NCBI GenBank assembly: GCA_027325475.1
Contig: DAIEFO010000112.1
Coordinates: 1 to 7,073 of the forward strand
From: Desulfobacteraceae bacterium
Lineage (GTDB): Bacteria > Desulfobacterota > Desulfobacteria > Desulfobacterales > Desulfatirhabdiaceae
DNA length: 7,073 nt
Direction: 5' to 3'
Positions 1-5,893 of the stretch are shown here, in pieces (the first letter of the stretch is position 1; the number at the start of each line of letters is the position of its first letter). A model generated the notes under the pieces. The model saw only the letters and a program-made list of their open reading frames with translations, was not told where the DNA came from and searched no databases. The translations under genes were made by a program, and so were the position numbers.

Positions 1-50
1 TGATAGCGCGTTACCGCTCTCACCCCTTATAAAAAAGCACTCAGACAGGG

Positions 51-77
51 TTGCCCTTACATCCCGCGCGGGATAAT
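51..77 (+). promoter_or_regulatory. Possible sigma70-type promoter for rlmB
   Basis: TTGCCC at 51-56 and GATAAT at 72-77 resemble -35 and -10 boxes, but the 15-bp spacer is shorter than the usual 17. Transcription from it would start near position 84 and give a leader of about 48 nt before the rlmB ATG. The spacer and the start of the -10 box overlap a perfect palindrome. This is pattern matching only. The promoter could equally lie upstream of the window. Confidence 0.3.
61..74. repeat. Perfect 14-bp palindrome, possible operator
   Basis: ATCCCGCGCGGGAT is its own reverse complement over all 14 bases, and the symmetry stops exactly at 61 and 74. It sits across the spacer and the first bases of the putative -10 box GATAAT, a typical place for a dimeric repressor site. 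With no loop it is unlikely to act as an RNA hairpin terminator. The palindrome itself is plainly visible. Its regulatory role is inferred. Confidence 0.5.
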
Positions 78-94
78 CTCTATCGGAAATCACT

Positions 95-126
95 CTTTAA
101 CACCTTAAAACTTTAACACCTTAAAA
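95..126. repeat. Tandem pair of 16-bp direct repeats before rlmB
   Basis: CTTTAACACCTTAAAA occurs twice back to back, at 95-110 and 111-126, with no mismatch and no spacer. Each copy contains a small inverted repeat, TTTAA-CACC-TTAAA. The array ends 5 bp before the rlmB start codon, where a Shine-Dalgarno sequence would normally lie, and no purine-rich ribosome-binding site is visible there. It may be a duplicated regulatory site or a simple slippage duplication. The sequence does not decide between them. Confidence 0.9.
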
Positions 127-131
127 ACTCT

Positions 132-866
132 ATGAAAACTGAAATTCTTTATGGCCTTCACCCCGTATGCGAGGCTCTCAGAGCCGGCAGAAGGACCTGC
201 ATTGAGATATTCATCGCCAAAGACAACGCCCGATTTCCGGAATTGATCCCGCTGGTGCACCCGCGGCGCATTCCTGTCCACACTGTCACCGCAGGCCAGC
301 TTTCTGCGCTTTCGGGCAGCGAAGCGCATCAGGGCATCGCCGCGAAGGTCAGTGAATATCCTCTGGTAGAAATGGAGGCATTAAGCGGCGCTCAATCGCC
401 ATGCTTTCTGCTGCTCCTGGACGGCATCGTGGACCCCCAGAACATGGGCGCGCTGATACGCACCGCCCTGTGCGCCGGCGCGGGCGGCGTCGTGTTTCCC
501 AAAGATCGTTCCGCATCTCCCATTCCTTCGGTTTCAAAGGCGTCTGCAGGCGCCATGGAACATATGAAAATGGCCAGAACCACCAATCTGACCGCCGCCA
601 TCCAGAATCTTAAACAAAACGGCGTATGGATCGCTGGCCTGGACAGAACCGCCAATCAATCCATATACGACATGAAATGGACCGGCCCCAGCGCTGTCGT
701 TATCGGCGGAGAAGAAAAGGGCATCCGTCCCCTGGTTCGAAAACACTGCGATTTTCTGGTTTCCATTCCCCAGGAAGCTGACTTCAATTCACTGAATGCT
801 TCCGCGGCAGGCGCCGTGGTCATGTATGAAGTGCTGCGTCAACGAAAGGCCGCCAAAGCAAAATGA
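132..866 (+). CDS. rlmB: 23S rRNA (guanosine(2251)-2'-O)-methyltransferase RlmB
   Basis: RlmB is a SpoU/TrmH-family (SPOUT fold) enzyme that uses SAM to 2'-O-methylate G2251 in the peptidyl-transferase P loop of 23S rRNA in the cytoplasm. The 244 residues match the usual length. Residues 1-75 form the small RNA-binding substrate domain (start MKTEILYGLHPVCEAL). The catalytic domain shows motif 1 at about 96-110, with the conserved Asn and Arg of DPQNMGALIR. Motif 2 is at about 189-213 (VVIGGEEKGIRP, then SIP), and motif 3, the SAM-binding knot end, is at 220-237 (SLNASAAGA). The ATG at 132 is the only sensible start, since a stop codon lies 18 bp upstream in frame. No clear Shine-Dalgarno is visible. 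Its stop overlaps the start of the next gene by ATGA, so the two are probably co-transcribed. Another TrmH-family specificity is possible, but the motif 1 and motif 3 wording favours RlmB. Confidence 0.93.
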   Translation: MKTEILYGLHPVCEALRAGRRTCIEIFIAKDNARFPELIPLVHPRRIPVHTVTAGQLSALSGSEAHQGIAAKVSEYPLVEMEALSGAQSPCFLLLLDGIVDPQNMGALIRTALCAGAGGVVFPKDRSASPIPSVSKASAGAMEHMKMARTTNLTAAIQNLKQNGVWIAGLDRTANQSIYDMKWTGPSAVVIGGEEKGIRPLVRKHCDFLVSIPQEADFNSLNASAAGAVVMYEVLRQRKAAKAK

Positions 867-1528
867 ATCCTGACATGCAACCATACCTTGTTTCCACCCC
901 CACCATTGACAGCGATTGTCCGTCCGTTCAGGCCTTTGCCAGAAATAACGCAGGAGCCGATCCTGACCCTAAATCCCAGGCCATCCGCCTGTATTATGCA
1001 GTACGGGACGGCATCTGGTACGACCCTTACCGCATTGATCTGACGGAAGATGGGCTTAAAGCCAGCACGACGCTGCGCACCGGCCGGAGCTGGTGCATCG
1101 CCAAAGCGATTCTTCTGGCGGCCTGCTGCCGGGTGATGAATATTCCAGCGCGGCTGGGCTTTGCCGATGTCAAAAATCACCTTTCAACCGCACGCATGCG
1201 GGAACAGATGAAAACGGATACGTTTTACTGGCATGGATACACGTCTATTTATCTGAATGATGTATGGGTCAAGGCGACGCCGGCTTTCAACATCGAGCTC
1301 TGCAAACGCTTCCGGATGATGCCTCTGGAGTTTGACGGCAGCACTGACTCGATTTTTCAGCCTTTTGACCTCGATGGCCACCAGCACATGGAATACGTCA
1401 ATTACCGGGGAGAGTTTTCGGATACGCCTCTGGATGCCATCCGTAAAACATTTCACGACAAATATGCCTGGAACCCGTCCTGCTGGAAGGACGCCGATTT
1501 TGACAGCGATGTCGCTCAGGAGGTGTGA
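863..1528 (+). CDS. Transglutaminase-like domain protein
   Basis: This 221-residue protein has a transglutaminase-core (papain-like fold) domain and no signal peptide or membrane segment, so it is probably cytoplasmic. The putative nucleophile is Cys78 in GRSWCIAKAILL, followed by a helix and the IPARLGFADV strand at 94-103. The catalytic His is probably His124 in YWHGYTSIYLND. The third position, normally Asp in a W-x-x-D-x-T context, reads WVKATPAFN, so Ala138 lies where the Asp is expected. I believe this wording recurs in a subfamily, which would make it a group trait rather than decay. The substrate is unknown. Related domains act as peptidases, amidases or cross-linking enzymes. The ATG overlaps the rlmB stop (ATGA), which implies translational coupling. 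A second Met at residue 5 is an alternative start. The stop is followed immediately by a dispersed-type repeat. Confidence 0.85.
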   Translation: MNPDMQPYLVSTPTIDSDCPSVQAFARNNAGADPDPKSQAIRLYYAVRDGIWYDPYRIDLTEDGLKASTTLRTGRSWCIAKAILLAACCRVMNIPARLGFADVKNHLSTARMREQMKTDTFYWHGYTSIYLNDVWVKATPAFNIELCKRFRMMPLEFDGSTDSIFQPFDLDGHQHMEYVNYRGEFSDTPLDAIRKTFHDKYAWNPSCWKDADFDSDVAQEV

Positions 1529-1529
1529 C

Positions 1530-1565
1530 GGCTTCGTAAAAAGTCCGGATGCTGCGTTGCGCTGC
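1530..1565 (+). repeat. Short dispersed-type repeat, copy A
   Basis: Starting 2 bp after the transglutaminase-gene stop, this stretch contains GCTTCGTAAAAAGTCC and ends in GTTGCGCTGC. It aligns with 4527-4560 at about 29 of 35 positions with one gap, in the same orientation. It fills part of the 67-bp gap between two convergent genes (stops at 1528 and 1596). A six-pair stem (CTGCGT at 1552-1557 with ACGCGG, 9-nt loop) can be drawn but has no adjacent T-run, so I do not call a terminator. Its resemblance to repeats of Desulfobacterota genomes is from memory. Confidence 0.6.
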
Positions 1566-1595
1566 CACGCGGATTTATGAACTCAACATAATTCG

Positions 1596-3386
1596 TTAAA
1601 ACAGGTCGCTGTCTCCCATCGTGTAGTAATATTGCTGTCGCAACATTTCCATGGAAAAACTTCTGTCAAAATGTTTAAAACACGGGCTCAGCCGGTTGGG
1701 TTCCTGTTGAGCCCTGAAATTCAGGCGCATCAAAATATCGGTCCACCACTGCGGCATCGGTGAAAACCATCCTTCAATCCGGTTGATTTCAGACCCGTTG
1801 TCATCTATCACCTGGTGCAATAGTTCACTGACGGCCTGCGGGCAGTTCTGATCAAACAGCGCATCTCCCCACAGCAATACGTCCCCGGAACGCCTGAACA
1901 CCCCCCAGCCCACCAGCCGCCCCTGCTTTTTGACCGTGTACATCTGATGCACACGTTCCGGACAGGCCAGATATCGCCATTGCAGATATTTTGCAGATCG
2001 CTTTACCAGAAATCCATAGCGTGGACATACATTTTGGAAAAAATCATCAAATTCACCGGAAACCCGTAATACCTTTTCGACATTGAATTCGGGGAGCATA
2101 CGTCCCTGAATTTCTGCATTCAGTTCCTGGAAGCAATCGCGATCCAGAACATGATAGGGAATGCCCGACAGATATTCGTACTGCAAAAAACGCTCTCCAA
2201 ATTTCCGTATGACCCCTGTATTGAATCCATAAATAAATGGCGTTTCGTCTTCACAAAAACGGTTGTAAAAATATGCCGCCACTCGGCTCAGAAGGCTGGT
2301 AGCACCAAGCCCCGAATTTCGAAACGACGGATTTGTCATCGTATCCCCGCCCTGAAGCGTTATAAAGTCACTCCGGGTTTCAGAGGGCGCATGAAACGGC
2401 ACCGGATATCCGCAAAAATGCGCCGCCAGCGTGTGATCTTCCGAATACGCTACAGCAATTTTACAGGCGCCAAATGGATTGTCTTTAAACTTCCAGCGCC
2501 AGTGCGCCAATGATCGCTCCACGCCGAACACCTTCCGAAAAAGCGGCAAAATAGCCGCCTCATCTCCATCCTGGTACTCCCTGATAACCACAGAATCCTT
2601 CTGCGCAACAATCACCTCGTATCCCAGCCGGCATTCGGCATACCAGCGCCGCTGATTCCCCCACCCGTCAATATATCGATTCAGATCATTGTTGATGTCA
2701 TCAGACGCAACGATACGGAGCAATCGATCACGGTGCATGTCAAACCGTTCCAAAATGGCGTCACAGGTTTTCAAAACGCGGCTGCCAATAGATAACTGTT
2801 GTGAAATACGAAATCCACCCTCGGCCAGATTTCGGATCACCTCTTTCCGGAGATGCGCCGATGTAGAGGATGTTATCGCATTATCATAACACATTTCATC
2901 CCCAAGAATGACTTTCCCCTTCGGCGACAGAAGGGATCGCGTTCGTTGGAAGACCTTTTTAAGAGGATGGAGATATTGAAGAGACTCCTGAAACAGAATG
3001 ACATCATAACCGCCATCCGATGCGAAATCACTGACGTCTTCAGCCATAAAATCCGCCACCCGATAATCAACACCATGATGCCGATATTGCTGGCGTGCGT
3101 AGGATATCAAATCCGGTGACGGGCCAATGGCGATGACATCAAAGCCTTTCTGCGCCAGAAAATATGCAGAAGCTCCCAATCCGCAACCGACATCCAGAAC
3201 CTTCGCCGGTGGTTCCGGAAAGAACTGAAGCAGCAAATCGAACATATAGGTCTGAGCGCTTTCCAGCGTCAGGTCTTTTCTGCCTTCCGGCCAATATCCA
3301 AAATGCAGATGATCCCCCCCTAACATCAATCGATAATAATTGAACGGTTCAGGAAAGCTCGCCCACACCGGCTCCAATGGATTCAT
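1596..3386 (-). CDS. Fused SAM methyltransferase / GNAT acyltransferase
   Basis: This is a 596-residue soluble fusion. Residues about 1-260 form a class I methyltransferase: a lead-in with HLHFGYWPE near 26-34, motif I VLDVGCGLG at 63-71, and YDVILFQESLQYLHPL near 127-142. The acidic residue usually ending the second strand is replaced in VIAIGPS. From about 266 (VVIREYQDGDE) a GNAT-like region begins. It has HWRWKFKDNPFG at 295-306 and the acetyl-CoA-binding pattern R-x-x-G-x-G (RNSGLG) at 356-361. A second related half has YLQWRYLACPE at 467-477 and ends in GDSDLF, as tandem GNAT proteins do. I infer that it methylates and acylates an activated or lipid-linked sugar. I chose the ATG at 3386 because a strong AAAGGAG lies 9 nt upstream and it overlaps the previous stop (ATGA). 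A longer GTG form from 3431 lies inside the upstream gene. Domain assignments are firm; the substrate is unknown. Confidence 0.85.
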   Translation of the reverse strand: MNPLEPVWASFPEPFNYYRLMLGGDHLHFGYWPEGRKDLTLESAQTYMFDLLLQFFPEPPAKVLDVGCGLGASAYFLAQKGFDVIAIGPSPDLISYARQQYRHHGVDYRVADFMAEDVSDFASDGGYDVILFQESLQYLHPLKKVFQRTRSLLSPKGKVILGDEMCYDNAITSSTSAHLRKEVIRNLAEGGFRISQQLSIGSRVLKTCDAILERFDMHRDRLLRIVASDDINNDLNRYIDGWGNQRRWYAECRLGYEVIVAQKDSVVIREYQDGDEAAILPLFRKVFGVERSLAHWRWKFKDNPFGACKIAVAYSEDHTLAAHFCGYPVPFHAPSETRSDFITLQGGDTMTNPSFRNSGLGATSLLSRVAAYFYNRFCEDETPFIYGFNTGVIRKFGERFLQYEYLSGIPYHVLDRDCFQELNAEIQGRMLPEFNVEKVLRVSGEFDDFFQNVCPRYGFLVKRSAKYLQWRYLACPERVHQMYTVKKQGRLVGWGVFRRSGDVLLWGDALFDQNCPQAVSELLHQVIDDNGSEINRIEGWFSPMPQWWTDILMRLNFRAQQEPNRLSPCFKHFDRSFSMEMLRQQYYYTMGDSDLF

Positions 3387-4507
3387 TGTTGACAACTCCT
3401 TTCGGCGGAAACTTTCTCCCATATAAAACACTGCTGCTGCGTGCGGATATACCCAGGACTGCCAATGCGTCCGAAATACTGTCCCGGCGACAGCAATTGC
3501 CAGTTATCCGGAGAAAAAACAAAATGGGAGCCTGCCCCAAACTTTCCCGCCGCAGGGATAAAGTTTGAATTCGGACTCCATTCAAAAAGCCATCCTTTTT
3601 TTAGAGACGCTGGAATTTCGATGGAAAACGGCTTGTCAAATTGCACAGAAGCATTTATCGCTGGCGGTGAATAACAGGGAAAATATTTTGCGAGCTTATG
3701 AGGAATCGCTTTCCATCCTTTGCAATGTTTCATCATAAATAGCCGATAAGATTCCATCATGAGATTTCTTTTTTTTACCCAGTTTTTCTGATCGCACTGG
3801 TCGTAGTGGTGCACGACACCCGCACCGGGTTCAACCCATAGCTGATATCCACATTGCCTTAAGCGGATGCACAGATCCGTGTCCTCGTAATAAAGAAAGA
3901 ATCTCGGGTCGAACAACCCGCCGGCTTTCCGCACAGCGCTGGTTTTCAGCAACACATGTCCGCCGGAAAGGCCTGTGACCCTTACAGGCTTGAGCGATTG
4001 CCACACATAAACCGCGAAACGCCTCCATAACGCGCTGATCATGTTCGTACCCAAAGAGGAAGTGCCGATAGATAACAGCGGCTGAATCCAGTGTAACAGA
4101 GGAGGATATGAAGGCGGCAGTAAAAATTCACAGCGCTTATCCCAGAATATTTGAGGCCCGACGGCTCCGATCCTATCTGAAGACATCAACAGCTTCTGCA
4201 AACTCGGCAGACATCCATCACGCAGGTATGCATCCGGATTCAACAGCAGTACCATATCACTGTCACAAAGGCTGAACGCCCAGTTACAGGCGCCCCCAAA
4301 ACCAAGATTTTCGGATGCGATCAACAGTTCAACGTCAGGCACATGAGAAAAACAATTCCGCAGTCTTTGAGCTTCGTCAATATCGGCACTGTTATCGACA
4401 ATGACGATTTGCACGCGACCCAATGCAGGGGAATTCAAAACAGAAGCAACGGCTTCAGGAATAAAGCCGGAAGCATGATAATTGACAATAATAGCCAGAG
4501 TTTTCAT
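3383..4507 (-). CDS. GT2 glycosyltransferase, rhamnosyltransferase-like, with C-terminal extension
   Basis: This 374-residue GT-A-fold enzyme probably adds a sugar to a growing cell-surface glycan from a nucleotide-sugar donor on the cytoplasmic side of the membrane. The sequence shows MKTLAIIVNYHASGF at the start, IVIVDNS at 34-40 and ENLGFGGACNWA at 66-77. It also shows the metal-binding LLNPDAY at 88-94, GGHVLLKTSAV at 182-192, and the acceptor-side motif FLYYEDTDLCIRLRQCGY at 204-221. These are typical of the WbbL/RfbN rhamnosyltransferase-like branch of GT2, although donor specificity cannot be read from them. Family members usually end near residue 280. Here about 90 further residues (280-370), rich in Phe, Trp, Gly and Pro, look like a beta-sandwich and are not assigned. 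No Shine-Dalgarno lies directly before the ATG; the nearest AGGAAG is about 20 nt away. The stop overlaps the start of the methyltransferase-GNAT gene, so the two form an operon. Confidence 0.87.
   Translation of the reverse strand: MKTLAIIVNYHASGFIPEAVASVLNSPALGRVQIVIVDNSADIDEAQRLRNCFSHVPDVELLIASENLGFGGACNWAFSLCDSDMVLLLNPDAYLRDGCLPSLQKLLMSSDRIGAVGPQIFWDKRCEFLLPPSYPPLLHWIQPLLSIGTSSLGTNMISALWRRFAVYVWQSLKPVRVTGLSGGHVLLKTSAVRKAGGLFDPRFFLYYEDTDLCIRLRQCGYQLWVEPGAGVVHHYDQCDQKNWVKKRNLMMESYRLFMMKHCKGWKAIPHKLAKYFPCYSPPAINASVQFDKPFSIEIPASLKKGWLFEWSPNSNFIPAAGKFGAGSHFVFSPDNWQLLSPGQYFGRIGSPGYIRTQQQCFIWEKVSAERSCQQ
3396..3402 (-). promoter_or_regulatory. Strong ribosome-binding site that fixes the fusion-gene start
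   Basis: On the minus strand AAAGGAG is followed by a 9-nt spacer and ATG at 3386. It lies inside the 3' end of the glycosyltransferase gene. The reading frame is open upstream to a GTG at 3431 with no comparable site, so this element decides the start and supports a product of 596 rather than 611 residues. Confidence 0.8.
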
Positions 4508-4526
4508 AAAAGTACAACTTGTGTCA

Positions 4527-4560
4527 GCTTCCTAAAAAGTCCATATGGGGGTTGCGCTGC
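4527..4560 (+). repeat. Short dispersed-type repeat, copy B
   Basis: GCTTCCTAAAAAGTCC followed by a divergent middle and GTTGCGCTGC matches the element at 1531-1565 in the same orientation, about 29 of 35 positions with one gap. It lies 20 bp upstream of the minus-strand glycosyltransferase start, inside the leader or promoter of that gene. Read on the minus strand it supplies the AGGAAG that is the only purine-rich stretch near that start. Similarity to the other copy is seen directly. Membership of a genome-wide family is inferred. Confidence 0.6.
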
Positions 4561-4723
4561 ATCTTTGCCAGTTTCGGCTCCGATTTGGATCCAAAAAACT
4601 GATCAAAGAACTTGATTATTTCTTTTTGACTTGCTAATGCCTGACAAAATGGCTTCGATCGAAACATGAAAAACGCTTTCAGACACATCGTCAGATCACT
4701 GCTGCGAGCGTCTGTTAACACAA

Positions 4724-4729
4724 AAGGAA
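4724..4729 (+). promoter_or_regulatory. Ribosome-binding site of the membrane glycosyltransferase
   Basis: AAGGAA lies 3 nt before the ATG at 4733 (ACA spacer), slightly closer than ideal but the only purine-rich site there. It supports MSNTLEISIVIPCLNE as the true N-terminus, which also matches where this family normally begins. Confidence 0.6.
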
Positions 4730-4732
4730 ACA

Positions 4733-5893
4733 ATGAGCAATACGTTGGAAATTTCAATTGTAATACCCTGCCTGAATGAATCTGAAACATTGCACGCATG
4801 TATCCTTGAAGCCATGTCGGCCATCGGCGATACCGGCATATCCGGAGAAGTCATTGTGGCGGATAATGGCAGTTCGGACGATTCCGTTGAGATCGCCCTC
4901 AAAGCCGGCGCAAAAATTGTTCATATCCATCAAAGAGGCTACGGAAGCGCTCTTCAGGGAGGCATTGAGGCGGCCGGCGGGAAATACGTCCTGATGGGAG
5001 ATGCGGATGGCAGTTATGACTTCAGGGCCTTACCCTCTTTTTTAGCCAAACTTCATGAAGGGTATGATCTTGTCATCGGATGCCGGTTTCCTCGATACGG
5101 CGGGCGGATTGAGCCCGGCGCCATGCCATGGAAGCACCGGTGGATCGGAAACCCCATTCTTTCAGCAATTGGGAAGCTCTTTTTCGCTTCACAGGTTGAT
5201 GATTTTCACTGCGGCTTGAGGGCGTTCAAACGCGATGCCATACGCTCCCTTAACCTCAAAACGAGCGGAATGGAGTTTGCTTCAGAAATGGTCGTAAAGG
5301 CTTCTCTCAACAGCCTTAAAATCGCACAAGTTCCCATCACGCTGAGAAAAGACGGCCGCTCAAGACCGCCTCATCTGAGAAGCTGGCGGGATGGCTGGCG
5401 CCACTTGCGCTTTATGCTTCTCTACAGCCCACTATGGCTTTTTATATTGCCGGGTCTTTTTCTGACAGTCTCGGGTCTTCTGGGATTTATCCTGCTTAGA
5501 TCCGCTCCGTTAAAGATAGGACATGTTATCTTCGATTTGAACTCACTGCTGGTATCAAGTACCGCAACCCTTATAGGATTTCAGGTATTGTGTTTCGGTA
5601 TCTTCATCAAGGCTTACGCCGTCAATTCAGGAATACTTCCAGGAACAGCCTTCTGGTCACGGATTGTCCGAGGAAGGCCTGTGGAATGGGGAATCGGCAT
5701 TGGGCTGCTTTTTGCGTTAGCCGGCGCCGGATGTCTGATACGGGAAATCTTTGCATGGAAAGCCTCTGGTTTCGGAATGTTATCTTATCAGACAAGCCTT
5801 CGCGCCGTAATGACGGCAGCTACCGAAATCGGTATTGGAATTCAGGCCGTGGTATATGGATTTGCCCTGGCGATTATCGGGCTGGAGCACTGA
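4733..5893 (+). CDS. GT2 polyprenyl-phosphate sugar synthase-like membrane glycosyltransferase
   Basis: This 386-residue enzyme belongs to the DPM1 / dolichyl-phosphate-glucose synthase-like branch of GT2. Such enzymes usually move a sugar from a nucleotide donor to undecaprenyl or dolichyl phosphate at the inner face of the cytoplasmic membrane. The catalytic domain (1-225) shows VIPCLNE at 10-16, VADNGSSDDS at 42-51, GYGSALQGGIEAAGGKY at 69-85, the metal-binding GDADGSYD at 89-96, DDFHCGLRAF at 156-165 and GMEFASEMVVKA at 179-190. HLRSWRDGWRHLRFML follows just before the membrane part. By eye there are four hydrophobic segments, near 231-255, 270-296, 317-336 and 362-384. That is more than the two of ArnC or GtrB. 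Its stop overlaps the start of the next methyltransferase (TGATG), so the pair is translationally coupled. The sugar is not identifiable. Confidence 0.9.
   Translation: MSNTLEISIVIPCLNESETLHACILEAMSAIGDTGISGEVIVADNGSSDDSVEIALKAGAKIVHIHQRGYGSALQGGIEAAGGKYVLMGDADGSYDFRALPSFLAKLHEGYDLVIGCRFPRYGGRIEPGAMPWKHRWIGNPILSAIGKLFFASQVDDFHCGLRAFKRDAIRSLNLKTSGMEFASEMVVKASLNSLKIAQVPITLRKDGRSRPPHLRSWRDGWRHLRFMLLYSPLWLFILPGLFLTVSGLLGFILLRSAPLKIGHVIFDLNSLLVSSTATLIGFQVLCFGIFIKAYAVNSGILPGTAFWSRIVRGRPVEWGIGIGLLFALAGAGCLIREIFAWKASGFGMLSYQTSLRAVMTAATEIGIGIQAVVYGFALAIIGLEH

Larger units (their letters stand above)
4508..4732. other. Divergent intergenic region, 225 bp
   Basis: This gap lies between the starts of two divergent glycosyltransferase genes and should hold promoters for both. 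Plus-strand candidates are weak: TTGATT at 4612-4617 with TAATGC at 4635-4640 (17-bp spacer), or CTGACA at 4641-4646 with no good -10 box. I found no convincing minus-strand pair. The first 50 bp next to the minus-strand gene hold a repeat copy. A minus-strand open frame crosses the gap, but it runs into the start of the plus-strand gene and has no recognisable domain, so I do not call a gene. Confidence 0.5.

Noticed and set aside
1..30. Reverse strand contains GAGCGGTAACGCGC, reminiscent of a tRNA D-arm
   Set aside because: No acceptor stem, anticodon arm or T-loop can be placed; the rest of any tRNA would lie outside the window and the D-stem does not pair properly.
839..1180. Minus-strand open frame of 113 residues
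   Set aside because: It lies opposite the end of rlmB and the transglutaminase gene, has low-complexity composition and no family features; a shadow of the real frames.
2151..2513. Plus-strand open frame of 120 residues rich in Arg and Lys
   Set aside because: It is antisense to the GNAT region of the fusion gene, whose motifs clearly define the coding strand.
4524..4799. Minus-strand open frame of about 91 residues across the divergent intergenic region
   Set aside because: It overlaps the start of the well-supported glycosyltransferase at 4733, has no recognisable domain, and its C-terminal part is just a translation of the repeat copy.
5590..5892. Upstream extension of the methyltransferase frame by 101 residues
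   Set aside because: It overlaps the membrane region of the glycosyltransferase in another frame and does not look like protein; the TGATG overlap with GGAG before it marks the true start.
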